A stretch of DNA of 64,000 bases from Acarospora socialis (GCA_025617375.2 JAMYGW020000005.1:248001-312000); one strand, 5' to 3'; positions 21,122 through 33,046 are shown, counted from the stretch's first letter. Numbers and translations: made by a program. The notes: generated by a model not told the origin, from the sequence alone.

Positions 21122-21316
21122 TGTAAGTTCACTTTAGTTTGTGAAGAATTAAAACTTTCTTGTAAGATCTTACATAATTAGTATGTTTAGTAAGTCAGTC
21201 TTCACAAAGAAATAAAAGTGCATACTTTTTCTTTTTGTGAAGACTACCAACAATTCTATTTATGTATCTCAACTCTTAAAGTTCATTATCATGTAACTAT
21301 CAAGATCAGTCTCACA
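21122..21316 (+). repeat. 3' LTR of F
   Basis: 195-bp copy of 3,616-3,811, followed by the AAAAT duplication. Confidence 0.9.
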
Positions 21317-22440
21317 AAAATTAACATTAATCAATTATGTATATAAAGAATTCAGAGTTCACAACTCATTTAGAGTTGAATATTTTACTGATAACTTTCT
21401 TAAATAAAATGACAATTTTATCATCTTTTTCTGCAACAAACTTAAATAAAAATATATTATTATCTTTTTTGATCTCTGCTTCAGCATTAAAGACTTTGTG
21501 CTTTTTTTCTTTAATTACTATTTTGTTTTTTTGTCAATACAAGTTATTTATAAATAATTGTCTATCTTTTTAATTAATTTAATCATGATTAAATCAACTG
21601 ACTTTCTTGCTTCAACAGCTTTGTGAACAACAAGAAAATATTTGTACTTTTGTGTACAATCAGTGCTACTATATAGAAAATATTTAAGTAACTTTTGACA
21701 AAGAAAGTTACTATTATCTGAACTGAATGATCTTCAATAGTGATATTTTATATTACACTAATATAAGTGCATAAAATCTTTCTCTTTTTTTCAATTTACT
21801 CACAAAATAGTCTCAACAGTTTTCACCTGTCTCTTCTTCTCTTAAAGTTTCTGTAGATCTTTCTTGATGTTTAAAATTTTCTTGAACATTGATTGTGTTA
21901 CAGATCACTGTGTATATTTCAGATAATATTTAAAATAATATTTAAAATTGTCACTCAAACTTAAACAAATCAGTTATATTAAGCTGAGTTGCAGTGATCT
22001 TTCTGCTCAGCTTACTTAGATGTGTTTATGTTTTATTAATGAATATTTTTATTGATATTTTGTACTCAATTATTGTTTCTTAATAATCTGCAATCTCTTT
22101 TTGTACTTGAACTTCAAGATGATTTAAGCATTCTTTGTGTTAATTTTGTCTGTAATATATTTCTGATTGTTTGTATTAATGTAGATAATGAGTCAGTAAA
22201 GAGTTTTTATGCTGAATTTTTGACTTTTAAAATTAAGATTGCTGAGAAAAAAGAAAAAGTCACTGACTGAAGTATTAATCACTGAAATCTCAATGATGTA
22301 TCATAGATCTTCATTGATTAATTATTTTCTCATAAAAGTGAATCATTAATCACAGTTTTTGTGACTGAGAACTGAAATGAGTTATTGTTTTGTGAATGAG
22401 TTGTTGAAGTTTATAATGTAGTTTGTGATGACAGTTAACA
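21317..22440 (-). pseudogene. Copia B2 Gag and zinc-knuckle remnant
   Basis: Reads leftward from about 22,440. It corresponds to the gag and knuckle part of Copia A1 (about 42,780-43,930) in reverse. The junction with F at 21,316/21,317 falls in the protease-start region. It is a fossil with many breaks. Confidence 0.65.
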
Positions 22441-22459
22441 CATAATATAAAAAATAAAT

Positions 22460-22842
22460 AAAATAAAGTAATAAGATGTACAGAAGAAGATAATATAAAT
22501 AAAAGAAAGAAAAAGTGTTTAATAAATACTTATTTGTTTAATAGACTTATAGTAAGCTGCTGAGATTTTTGTTTTACTTAATTTAAGTGTTATATTAAGA
22601 GTTGTGAATGTCTTATTTCATTAATCTTTGAGTGTTGTATTAAGAGTTATAAATATCTTATTTCATCAATTTTTGAACATCATATTAAGAGCTGTAAAAG
22701 TCTCATTTCATTAACTTTAAATGTTGTATTGAGAACTATAAAGTGTCTATTTTACTTAATCTTTAAGCTCTGTATCAGATCATTAAGATATTAAAAGTAT
22801 GTACTTTTTCTGAAAAGTTTTTGCTAACTTAAGTTCATAATT
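22460..22842 (-). repeat. Leader tandem repeats of Copia B2
   Basis: About 45-bp units (TTAATCTTTGAGTGTTGTAT type on the plus strand) between the gag start and the 5' LTR, as in every A and B copy here. The site next to the LTR reads AAATTATGAACTTAAG on the minus strand, fitting the anticodon half of initiator tRNA-Met. Confidence 0.7.
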
Positions 22843-23066
22843 TATTGAAAGATAATAGAATACTTGTGCTATACTGTCTATTTAATGAAACATATATTGT
22901 CAAAGATAATTGCAGACAATATATGCAGATTAATCATAATTAACATGAGTGTAAAGATTGCAAAATATATTCTGCATAAAAAGCAAAATATATAAATAGT
23001 GATAAACTTCTGACATTAAAGCTAACTAAATCAATAAAAGTGATTAGAACATCACACTTCTCAACA
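22843..23066 (-). repeat. 5' LTR of Copia B2
   Basis: 224-bp B-type LTR in reverse, ending CTTCTCAACA. Copia B3 pol sequence begins immediately at 23,067, which marks the insertion point. Confidence 0.8.
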
Positions 23067-23419
23067 AGAAACATAAATATAAATAAGCATATTTAAAGAC
23101 AATTCATACTGAGTAAGCATCAAAAAAAATGAGACTTATTAAACAGTTTTATTTCTTTAGCTTAAAAGAGACAATTAAGTTTTCTTGATCTTAATCAAAA
23201 ATATATATATATATATAAGTGATCAAAACACATTAATGTTATTTATCATTATATTTAAGATTTGCACAAGAGAAATCAAATTCAGATAAACTTTGTGTTC
23301 AGTTAAAATATAATGATTAATGAATTTGTTTTTGTCTAGACAGATTTTTGATTGCTTTGTTTGATGATTGAAATTTAATGTCAGTGAGAGTTAATAGATG
23401 TGATGTCATTGAGTGAAAG

Positions 23420-23757
23420 TGTTGAGAAGTTGTTATGATTGTGTTTGCACAATCTACACATTCACTCACTATATATTTACTTAGAACATGACCACACAGT
23501 CAGGCAGATCTTTTACCTTAATAGTTAAGATTTTTAACAGAAGTGTGATGTTTTAATTATTTTTATTAATTTAATTAGCTTTAGTGTCAGAAGTTCATCA
23601 CTGTTTATATATTTTGAATTTGATGCAGAATATATTCTACAATCTTTATATTTATGTTGATCACAGTCAATCTGCATATATTATCTGCAGTTGTCTTTAA
23701 CAGTGTATGTTTCACTAAATAGATAATATAGTATAAGTATTCTTTTATCTCTTAATA
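23420..23757 (+). repeat. 3' LTR of Copia B3, split by a solo TRIM LTR
   Basis: Begins TGTTGAGAAGT and resumes after the insertion with GAAGTGTGATGTTTTAATTA. It matches the LTR at 24,794-25,014. Confidence 0.75.
23431..23539 (+). mobile_element. Solo LTR of the TRIM family
   Basis: 109-bp sequence with ends TGTTA...TTAACA and a perfect GAAGT duplication (23,426-23,430 and 23,540-23,544). It aligns along its length with the reverse complement of the 106-bp LTRs at 599-1,456, for example CACATTCACT, TTACTTAGAAC and CAGATCTTTTACCTTA. It is therefore in the opposite orientation to the array, and is likely a product of LTR-LTR recombination. Confidence 0.8.
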
Positions 23758-24545
23758 GATGTATTAATTGCTAAAATTTTGACAGTGTATTATAAATCTT
23801 TGTTTATCAGTTATTTTCTTATGAGAGTAAATCATTGATTGCAGTTCTTGTGACTGAGAATTGAAATAAGTTATTGTTTTATGAAAGAGTTATTAAAATT
23901 TATAATGTAGCTTGTGACAGTGATTGATATGTAGTATAAGAAATGAATAAAGTAAAGTAATAAGATGTATAAGAGAAAATAATGTAAATAAAAGAAATAA
24001 AAAGTATATGTACTTATTTTGCTCAATTATTGAGTATTGTATTAAGTTGTCAGTAGATTTTGTTTTGTTTAAGTTTAAAGTTTTATATTAAGTGTTAAGA
24101 ATGTTGTTTTGCTTAATCTTTGAACTTTGTATTAATAATTAAAAGTGTTTGTTTTGATTTCATATTAAGTTGCTGAAAGTGCTGTTTTGCTTAATTTTAA
24201 AATCTTATATTAATTATTAAAAGTGTTTGTTTTGCTCAATCTTTAAGTTCTATATCAAATTATTGAGATATTAAAAGTATATATTTTTTCTAAAAAGTCT
24301 TTGTTAATCTGAACTCATAATTTATTGAGAGATAAAAGAATATTTATATTATACTGTCTATTTAGTGAAATATATACTATCAAAAATGATTGCAAACAAC
24401 ATATACAGATTAACTGTAATCAATATAAGTGTAAGATTTGTTCACTTTACATACTTTGCTTTGCAAACTATATAAAAATAAGTAGTTTCTGACATTAGTT
24501 TTAATTAAAACTATAAAAGCAGTTAAAACATCATATTTCTCAACA
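23758..24545 (-). mobile_element. Copia element B4, 5' end
   Basis: Minus-strand Copia. A short piece of gag (23,758-23,950) is followed by leader tandem repeats (about 24,000-24,290) and a 5' LTR at 24,323-24,545 (223 bp, ending TTTCTCAACA). The primer site next to the LTR reads AATTATGAGTTCAG on the minus strand. The rest of B4 lies left of B3, outside the window. It is the outermost layer of the left stack. Old. Confidence 0.7.
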
Positions 24546-24793
24546 AACTTTATAAAAACTCTTGCAGCTTGCACACTTTCATTTCTTTAGATCTTTGAAG
24601 AGATAATTTTTAGATTTATATTTCTCAACATATATATTATATTTTTGCTGCTCACTGCATTAAGCACTTATATAATTATAGTTATGACATTAAAAGCATT
24701 TCTGAATTTAACAAATTCTGTTATACAGTTTAATCTTTTTATACTTTAAGTTTCAAATCAGTTCTGTCTGTAAAGTCAAGTTAATTTGTTTTG
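24546..24793. other. Spacer between Copia B4 and Copia B1, nothing recognised
   Basis: 248 bp between two head-to-head B-type LTRs. No coding potential or repeat match was seen, apart from a TTTCTCAACA motif near 24,632 that recalls an LTR end. Confidence 0.4.
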
Positions 24794-25014
24794 TGTTGAG
24801 AAGTGTGATGTTTTAGTCACTTTTATTGATTTAGTTAACTTTAATGTTAAAAATTCATCATCTATTTATATATTCTGTGCTTGATGCAAAATATACTTTG
24901 TAATTTCTATACTTATATTGATTATATTTAATCTGCACACATTATTTACAGTTATTTTCAACAGTGTATGTTTCATTAAATAATCAGTATAGTATGAGTA
25001 TTTTTATCTCTTAA
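24794..25014 (+). repeat. 5' LTR of Copia B1
   Basis: About 221 bp, beginning TGTTGAGAAGTGTGATG and ending near TCTCTTAA. ATTATAAGCTC just inside fits a decayed site for the anticodon half of initiator tRNA-Met, as in Drosophila copia. Confidence 0.75.
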
Positions 25015-25039
25015 GAGATTATAAGCTCAAATTAGCAAA

Positions 25040-25340
25040 GACTTTTTAAAGAAAATGCATACTTTTAATGTCTTAATAATTTAATATAAAACTTAAAGAT
25101 TGAGCAAAATAGACACTCTTAACAGTTAATATAAAACTTTAAAATTAAGTAAAATGACACTCTTAACAGCTTAATATGAAGTTAAAACAAACACTCTTAA
25201 TTATCAATACAAAGCTCAAAGATTAAACAAAATAACATTCTTAACACTTAATACAAAGCTTTAAGATTGAGCAAAACAAGAGTTATTAATAACTTAATAT
25301 AATACTCAATGATTAAGTAAAACAAGCACACACACTTCTT
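25040..25340 (+). repeat. Leader tandem repeats of Copia B1
   Basis: About six units of 40-45 bp with the core AAAGATTGAGCAAAA, each followed by a short (A)CACTCTTAAC-like stretch. They lie between the LTR and the gag region. Confidence 0.75.
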
Positions 25341-25375
25341 ATTTCTCTTATTAACATTATTTTTCTTTGTATATC

Positions 25376-25551
25376 TGTTGAAATTAGAAGACTCTTTAGA
25401 AGTTCAACTCTATTTGATTTAGTGTTGAAATCTTTTGTGTTATGTGATATCACTTAGTCATCACACACAAAAGTTATTCTTTGTGTATTCTAGTCATCTA
25501 GATAATTAAGACATCTAATATTAAGCAATAAAAAATGTTTCAATTTCAACA
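25376..25551 (+). repeat. 5' LTR of G
   Basis: 176 bp, nearly identical to 30,444-30,619. The few differences include TTATG/TCACA and ATATCAC/ATATTGC. Confidence 0.93.
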
Positions 25552-25566
25552 GATTATAAGCTCAAC
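25552..25566 (+). promoter_or_regulatory. Primer-binding site of G
   Basis: GATTATAAGCTCAAC directly follows the LTR. It resembles the complement of the anticodon stem-loop of initiator tRNA-Met (half-tRNA priming, as in copia and Ty5). Confidence 0.65.
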
Positions 25567-25588
25567 TTTTCACCTTATCTAGAATGTT

Positions 25589-26790
25589 TTCTTGTCTTCA
25601 ATTAATCTCACTGTCATCATTTCAACAGCATCTTTTCTCATTTCAATAGTCTATCTGAATGCTTTCTCAAATGATTCTTTTGTCATCTCAATATTCTTAA
25701 ATGACATTCTTCTTTTTTATCTTTTCAATAATCTACACATTTTGATGTTCATTCTGCAGAAACAACTCACATAATTATGACTTTCTTAAACAGCACTTTC
25801 AACTTTTCTTGTCTTGCTGATGCTGATAACTATGTTTTATGAGCTATTAATGTCAAGTTTGTTCTTATAAACAAGAATCTATGAACTGTTGTTTTCAGCA
25901 CTTTCTTTAAACTCATCATTATATCTGAAGTGATCAACAATCAAAACTCAAAGTTCTCATCAAAATACATCATCTGAAGTAGAAAAAACAGCAGAACATG
26001 TGCTACTATAGTTCTCTCTTGTCAGAATGACTTTAAAAACTTCATTTAAAATCTATCTGTCTGTCAGATGTAATTAAAACTGAAGAAGTTGTATGAGATT
26101 TAAGAATTTAATATCAGATATCTCACATTCACTATGCTTCTTGATCATCATTATGATATTTTCAAGTTCATTGAGAACTATGTTGATCAGTTTAAGACTT
26201 TGTCACAACATTTAAAAGAAATGAATTCTATCTTTTCAGACTGAATTATATTCACAGTTCTTCTTAACAATCTGAAATCTACTTTCAACATTTTTGTCAT
26301 GATTAAATGTCAATCTATTTGAGTCATTACTTTTATCTTTGATGCTCTTGTCATCAAACTCATTGACAAGACTAAAATGAAGAATAACAAGATCTGAGTG
26401 ATCATGATCTTTTGAAATAAGAACTTGAACTTAATTTTTAGATCAAACTTCAAATCAACATTGTTACTTCTTTACACTTACTGCAAAAAGACTGATCATG
26501 AGAAGCATAATTGCTTTCTTAAATACTCTCATAAGAAAAAGAAATTTGATGTGATTAAGTCTACTAAGTAAAAGAGCAAAGACAAAGTGACTAAGTCATT
26601 CACTTCATTCAAGTCTAGTGATAACAATATCACAATTCTTAGCTTTATGACTCACATCAATGAGCTTTATTCTGATGCTCACATCATCAAGCTTTATTTT
26701 GAAGCTCATGTTTCTGAACTTCATTTTGAAGCTTATGACATTGTTGAGTTTCATTCTTATGCTCTTGTCATTGAGTCTTGCATCATAAGC
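25589..26790 (+). pseudogene. G Gag remnant with zinc knuckle
   Basis: A UBN2-type Copia Gag remnant starts near 25,589. The helical core lies at about 26,090-26,400 (FKFIENYVDQFKTLSQHLK). A knuckle-like stretch YCKKTDHEKHNC lies near 26,478. Acidic and His-rich repeats (ELYSDAHIIKLYFEAHVSEL) follow at 26,660-26,790. It would form the particle. It is a fossil. Confidence 0.7.
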
Positions 26791-28200
26791 ATATAAGTAG
26801 TTGACACAGCAATCTCTGATCACTTGTGCTCAACATGTGAATTCTTTATCATTTATGAATTTATTGATAGATCTCTTCTTACAGCTAATGAAGCAACTAA
26901 GATCATAGAAAAGAATTAAGTTTCTCTATATCTAGTTCATTCTGATGAAGACATACAAGAAATCATTCTTAATAACATTATACACTTTCTTATCATCTCT
27001 GCAAATCTCATTTTCAGTATCTGTATGTAAGTTAAAGACATTATGTTCAACATGAAGAATTGCATCTTATATCATAATGACAAAATCATTGAATATGCAT
27101 CTGAAGTTGATGACTTATTTCAGCTACAACTCAATGATATATCTCAGTCTCATGTCTTTATGACTAATAGAAAGTTCAAGATATCTTTTAAAATGTGACA
27201 CTGTTGACTAGATCACTTAGATCATGTTAATATTGAGTGACTGATTAAAATCATCAATGATATCAATCTTAAGAATCTTTCTAAACATCAAGACATCTAT
27301 AAGTCATGCATCAAGATCAGATAGATATATTGTTTCTACAATGCTTTCATTGAGTAAGCAACTCAATCACTAGATCTTGTTCATTCAGACATTGTTGAAT
27401 CTATTACATTCATTACTTATAACAGTTCAAAGTGATTTATTATTTTCATCAAAAACTTTATCAGATTTATCTGAATGTTTCTCATGAAGTTCAAGATCAA
27501 AATAGTCAAGCATATTAAGAACTTCATCACTTTAATGAAGACAGATCATTTTAACTATTCTTTAAAATATCTTTACATTGATCTTAAGTGTAAATACTTT
27601 ATTCTGAAGAACTGATTCATCATCAATGACATCACATGAAAATTTACTACATTTTACTCATCTAAAGAAAATGACATTTCTGAGCAACTAAATCACATTA
27701 TTTGCAAATTCACTAAAACTATACTCAAAGACTCTAATCTGAAGTTTTATTTCTGATCAAAAGTTATTTGAACTGCAGTCTATTTAAAGAATTGATTTTT
27801 TACTTGTGCACTCAATACAACACTCTATGAAGCATAAACAGATAATGTTTTTGATCTATTAAGTCTTTGTGTCTTCAGTACTACTGCTTGAGCATATATT
27901 TTTAAGAAATGATGTCAGCAAAAAGTCAAATTTGATGATCACAGTCTCAAATGTCACTATTTAGACATAAACAATAGCTCTATCTATCATGTTTGAGATC
28001 TAAAATCAGAATGTGTTCTCATTATTCATAACTGTTTTGTGAAAAAAGATATTAACATTTATAAAAACATGACTAATCTAGAGATCTATAGCAAGAAGAA
28101 AACATTTAGTACTGTTGATTTTTCTTTCAATTTCTCATTTTTATTCACATCTTTGTCATTATGATCTTCTTTCTCTTCAGAAAAAGTTTTCAGATCAGCT
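26791..28200 (+). pseudogene. G protease and integrase remnant
   Basis: The protease loop region reads VVDTAISDHLC near 26,797, where Copia proteases have DSGAT/DTGAS. A GAG-pre-integrase segment with LDHLDHVNIE lies near 27,210. The integrase zinc region and core follow at about 27,280-27,830 (DLVHSDIVESITFITYN, FYSSKENDISEQLN, IICKFTKTILKDSNL, YEA near 27,830). The downstream part is Ser/Phe-rich. It is a fossil with many breaks. Confidence 0.8.
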
Positions 28201-28499
28201 TCATCACTGTTATGATTTTTGCTGTTACAGTGTTTTCAAAATCTTTGAGATATTGATCTGAATAACTCTTGTTCATTGAACACATCTTGATTTAGCATGT
28301 CTGACACAGAAAATTGAGACTTAACATCATTTATACAGTATTCAGTCATTGAAGCTCACTCATCTTTCTCACTGACACTGTTTAACATTACAGTTGATTA
28401 TTCTTCTTTTTATTTTGAATTCTTATCTTTGTTCTCTTCATCTCAGAATTCTCAACTTTCTGAATTTTTTGATGACTTTGATGCACACTTTTTGTATGC

Positions 28500-30081
28500 A
28501 TACATCATGATCTCTTCAAGTGACATTGTTGAATCTTCTATCTATAAACAAGTCATTGAGTTGTCATTGTGTAAGAAGTGAAAGCAAGTGATGAAGAATG
28601 AGATACACTCTTTGAAGAAAAATAACACATAAAAAATGATTTCTGTGCTGTCAGATCAGCATGTTCTTCAAGAATACTGAGTATATAAGATCAAGTGTGA
28701 TGCTTATGATCAAGTTAGTCACTATAAGACTTGCTGAGTAGTCAAGAGCTACAAACAGCAATTTAGCATTAACTATGATCAAATCTTTGTATCTGTCATT
28801 AAGTCACAAATCTACAAAGCTCTCTTCATCTTAATCACTTATTTTGATCTAGAAACTGAGCAAATGAACATGATAACTGCATTTCTTTATGATTCTATTG
28901 ATCAGATCATCTATATGAAGCTTTTTTATGAATATGAGTTTTCTGACATGATTGTCTTGCTCAATAAGATTTTATATGATTTAAAGCAGACATCTCATCT
29001 TTGATATAAGACTCTATATGATCATCTTATTTCATTTAATTTTTATCATCTCAATTCTGATCATAGTGTTTTCTTTTGAATCAATGATGATGTTATCATC
29101 ACTGTTTACATTGATGATCTTCTTTTTATAGAAAAGAATAAATCAGTCATTCAAGACATCAAAGTATGTCTTACTAACATCTTCAAGATGTCAGATCTCA
29201 ACTCTATGTTTTATTATTTAAGTATAAAGATTGAGTGTAATTGTTCTGAATGCACTATTTGTCTTATTCAGACAGCTTACATCAATAAGATTCTTGAGAC
29301 ATTTCAACAGTTGCAGACAGTTTCTGTTGACATATTTATGAATTTTGATGCAGTACTCATAAAGAAATTCATTACTCAGACTGACATCATCACTATTTGA
29401 TGCTATCAAAAGACAGTAAAATCACTAATGTACATTATGTTACAGATGTGTTTTAACATCATCTTTGTCATCTTTACTGTCAGTCAGTTTGATCAGAATC
29501 TGAATGTCTCACACTACAATGCTGTCAAGTGAGTCTTCAAATATCTCACTGACACTACAGACTTAAGTATCATTTATGACATCACTGATACAGATCTCAT
29601 TGACTATATCAATACTGATTGAAACAGATGTCATGATACTCAAAAGTTCACTGACACTTATTTCTTTCTTTTCTTTAAAGATTCTATTAATTGATGTTCT
29701 AAATGTCAACAGATCATTGTTTTGTTGTTCATTGAGTCTGAATACATGACTGAAATACAAGTAACAAAGAAAGTCATATGACTTCATCATTTTCTTATGA
29801 AAATTAACTTTCTTAATGACAGTGATTCTATCATCATTTGTGCTGACAATCATGATGCTATGAATCTAGCTTGAAACTCTGAGTTTCATGTTCACATCAA
29901 GCACATTGATATTCAGTATCACTTTGTTTGTGAGACTGTCAATTGCAATTGCAATCTTGTCAATCTCAAGTTTGTCTCTACATCTGAACAAGCAGTCAAC
30001 AAACTCATTAAGTCTTTATCTGTCATCAAGTTTCATCACTTTCTTAGTCAGCTAGATCTTCTAGCTGCAACAACTTTATAA
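28500..30081 (+). pseudogene. G reverse transcriptase and RNase H remnant
   Basis: Copia-type reverse transcriptase: MNMITAFLYDSIDQIIYMK near 28,870, the DLKQTSHL segment near 28,980 and the catalytic VYIDDLLF at 29,104-29,127. Then come the conserved SLMYIMLQ-like segment near 29,420 and RNase H (DLIDYINTD near 29,590; HVHIKHIDIQYHFV near 29,890). The frame ends near 30,081, about 360 bp before the 3' LTR. It is a fossil with a moderate number of breaks. Confidence 0.88.
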
Positions 30082-30443
30082 ATCAAATCAATGAAACAAC
30101 AACTAGTTGCAATCTGAGTAATTGACTTACTTATTCATGAAGTATGACAGATCATAGTCTACATCATAGTAATTAAGTCAGTTTCTCAAATTGTCAACTG
30201 ATTTTTTGATCACACATTTGAGTTCTGATCTCATTGTTGCTTCATTTTTTGTGTCTTTGCTACATCTTTTCTTTTTGTCTTGTTCTTGCTTTCTCATCTC
30301 AATGTTATTTCAATCTTTTTCATGATTTCTTTGTCATCTCACTGTTGAGTCTATCTTTTGATAGAATCAAAGAATCTATACTGATTAGTGAATGAGTATC
30401 TAGATTGTTTAAAACATCTAAATCAACTAGATTTAAAAAAGAG

Positions 30444-30619
30444 TGTTAAAATTAGAAGGCTCTTTAGAAGTTCAACTCTATTTGATTTAGTGTTGAAATC
30501 TTTTGTGTCACATGATATTGCTTAGTCATCACACACAAAAGTTATTCTTTGTGTATTCTAGTCATCTAGATAATTAAGACATCTAATATTAAGCAATAGA
30601 AAATGTTTCAATTTCAACA
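30444..30619 (+). repeat. 3' LTR of G
   Basis: 176-bp copy of 25,376-25,551, followed by the ATATC duplication. Confidence 0.93.
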
Positions 30620-30624
30620 ATATC

Positions 30625-31743
30625 TTATTACTTTTACTTTATTTCATTTTTTATACTATGTGTCAACTGTCATCACAAACTACATTATAAATTTTAATGA
30701 CTTTTTCACAAAATAATAATCTGTTTCAATTCTCAGTTATAAGAACTGTAATTAAGATTTACTTTTATAAAAAAATGATTAATAAACAAAAATCTATAAT
30801 ACACTGTTAAAATCTCAGCAATTAATATTTTAGTCAATGACTTTTTTTTCTCACTCAGCAATCTCAGCTTTAAAAATTAAAAGTTTAATGCAAAAATTCT
30901 GTATTAATTTATCATTTATATCAGTGCAGATAATCAGAAATACATTACAGACAAAATTAATGTAAAAAATACTTAAAATATCTTGAAATTTAAGTACAAA
31001 AAGAAGCTGCAGATCACTGAAAAATAATATTTAATGAAGTTTATTAAATATAAAATATTAATAAATATATTCATTAATAAAGCATAAACACATCTCAGCA
31101 AACTGAACAGAAAGATCACTGTAATTCAATTTAATATAATTAATTTATTTAAGTTTGAGCAATGATTTCAGACACTTTTTTAAATATTATTCAAAAATTA
31201 CACAATGATTTGTAACATAATCAATATTTAAAATATTCTAAATACTGAAAGAGATCTGCAAAAGCTTCAAGAAAAAAAGACACAATTAAAAACTATTAAA
31301 ACTACTTTGTGAATAGATTAACACAAAAAGAAAAATTTAACATATTTATATTACATAATGTAAAATATCATTATTAAAGATCATTAAGCTCTGACAATGA
31401 TTACTTTTCTCAGTGTAAATTAGTTAAATATTTTCTTTGTTGTAATTCTTATTATATTTCAGACTGTGAATGTTTTTCTGCTTTTTACAAAAATATTAAA
31501 TTAAAAAAGTTATCTGTTTTAATCACAATTAAGTTAATTAAAAAGTTAGACAAATTGTCTACAAACAATTTACATTATAAAAACAAAATAAAATTTAAGT
31601 ATAGAGACAGAAAGCATAGAACTTTTTATGCTGAGACTGAGAAAAATAATGACTTATTTTCATTGAAGTTTGACACAAAGAAAAACAATAAAATTGTCAC
31701 TCTGTTTAAGAAAGCTATCAGTAAAATATTTAGTTTTGAGTAA
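30625..31743 (+). pseudogene. Copia B1 Gag and zinc-knuckle remnant
   Basis: Continues B1 after G. It matches A1 42,780-43,890. A basic linker after the knuckle (SHH/LHYKNKIKFKYRDRKHR, about 31,560-31,620) stays open to 31,743. It is a fossil with many breaks. Confidence 0.65.
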
Positions 31744-33046
31744 ATTGTGAACTCTAAATTCTTTATATACATAATTGATCAATATTAACTCTTCAGTAGT
31801 TTTTTAAAATGCATATAGTGCTGAAAAATTTAAGTTAAGAGAAAACATTTATATTCTTATTACTGTAAAGTAACTGTAATGTGAGATGAATTCAGAAACT
31901 TTATAAATTTAAATTTAACACTTTATATATTTAAACTAGAAGTCAATCTTCTATCAGAAAAGCAAATATATAAAATAAAATTATAGAAAAGCTTTAATTA
32001 ACACAGTTTTTATATATGAAATAAGCATAACAATATTATGATAAAAGTATCTGAGTAAAATAATATTCATATAATTAAATACATTGCAAAAAAATTGAAT
32101 GAATTCACTTTGTTATTCACTTTACATATATTATTTAACTCAGAGATAACTCTTTCAGTCACAGTATTAAACATGAATTTTTAAATGTAAATTGAGTTAT
32201 TGAGCTCTGTTAATACTTTATTTTCTGTTAATACTTTATTTTTTGTTAACACTTCATTTTTAAGTGAAAAGATCAAGATCTACAAGCTGTAATATCAATA
32301 ATTTGCTCATTTTGACTTCACAAAACTTTATAATTTTCATAAAATTATAATTTTTAAAAAGTCAATCTTCATTGCTGAAGACAAGAAGAATATATGTGAA
32401 ATTTATGCTGTTATTAAGTTTGTTAATCAGTAAAAACACATTATAAATAAGTAAAAAATCAATATTCTTACTCTGATCTTCATTGATATATGTAATTTTC
32501 TTTCTTTGTTTTTTGCTGAATATCAGTACTTTTGAAAAATTGTAGATAATTATTTACAGAAAATATAAATAATATTGTTAAAGTAATGTGACAATGCTTT
32601 ACAGAAAGTATAAAGATAATAATTAAAAATTAAGTTACAAAATAATATAAAACTTCTAACTATATAAAATGACAATGTTACAGAGTTCAAAGTTATTCTT
32701 AATGACTGATACAAGTTTATTAATATTATATCACAATATATTGTACTTTATATATTTATTCAGAATAAAGTAGCTAAACAGACAATTTAAATTACTGAGA
32801 ACTCAGTGCATATCATGATCAAAAAAACAGAACTTTTAATAAAGATTTGAGTGAAAATAGTGCAAATAAATATTTATCTTTATAATTAAACAGCAATTAA
32901 ATTCTTAATTAATAATAAGCAAACAATTCTGAAGAAAATCTTTATCAATAAACAGTTATTTATTGATTATATTTGTGTGTGAAAATGCAAATATTACTTT
33001 TATATTGATTTTAAATTGCTATCTGAAAGCAGATAAGATAAGTTTA
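31744..33046 (+). pseudogene. Copia B1 protease, pre-integrase and integrase-start remnant
   Basis: Matches A1 43,890-45,175 in order, including the ITDQ-like segment near 31,775 and the SEKIKIYKL-like segment near 32,265. It ends at the H1 insertion. It is a fossil with many breaks. Confidence 0.6.

Larger units (their letters stand above)
3616..21316 (+). mobile_element. Chromovirus F (Ty3/Gypsy) carrying elements C, D and E
   Basis: Plus-strand Gypsy element bounded by LTRs at 3,616-3,811 and 21,122-21,316, with a perfect AAAAT duplication (3,611-3,615 and 21,317-21,321) inside Copia B2. The domain order is Gag with zinc knuckle, protease, reverse transcriptase, RNase H, integrase and chromodomain, ending near 8,930. 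The rest of its interior is non-pol sequence, a 39-bp minisatellite, element C and element D (itself carrying E). Removing C and D leaves roughly 8 kb. Most CC and GG are gone, so it is old. Breaks are many. Confidence 0.9.
2737..23066 (-). mobile_element. Copia element B2, interrupted by F
   Basis: Minus-strand Ty1/Copia element. Its 5' LTR is at 22,843-23,066. Leader, gag and zinc-knuckle region run leftward to 21,317 and continue at 3,615-2,737 with protease and pre-integrase sequence. The two halves match neighbouring stretches of Copia A1 (about 42,400-44,850) in reverse. Element F sits exactly between them with a 5-bp duplication. The 3' part is lost behind Gypsy I or outside the window. 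B2 is itself inserted in the 3' pol region of Copia B3. It is old with many breaks. Confidence 0.75.
23067..23757 (+). mobile_element. Copia element B3, 3' end
   Basis: Plus-strand RNase H end of a Copia pol (23,067-23,410, matching 47,090-47,440 of A1 and 36,970-37,300 of B1), followed by a B-type 3' LTR from 23,420 to about 23,757. A solo TRIM LTR is inserted in that LTR. B2 lies at its left edge, and at 23,758 minus-strand B4 sequence begins, so B3 appears inserted in B4. A (TA)n run sits at about 23,203-23,217. Confidence 0.7.
25376..30619 (+). mobile_element. Copia element G, full length
   Basis: 5,244-bp Ty1/Copia element with 176-bp LTRs (25,376-25,551 and 30,444-30,619; ends TGTTGAAATT...TTTCAACA) and a perfect ATATC duplication (25,371-25,375 and 30,620-30,624). 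It is a different family from A/B. Gag, protease, integrase, reverse transcriptase and RNase H all lie in order on the plus strand. A purine run AAAAAAGAG precedes the 3' LTR. It is complete in layout but broken in many places. Confidence 0.93.

Noticed and set aside
23203-23217. (TA)n runs here and at 48,168-48,180 as functional elements
   Set aside because: Short AT microsatellites are expected in such AT-rich decayed DNA; no further structure was seen.
24546-24793. A bidirectional promoter between head-to-head LTRs
   Set aside because: Both LTRs are decayed and no promoter motif stands out in the spacer.
25552-25566. tRNA genes near LTR ends
   Set aside because: Only short tRNA-complementary primer sites are present. 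No cloverleaf with A and B boxes was seen in the window.
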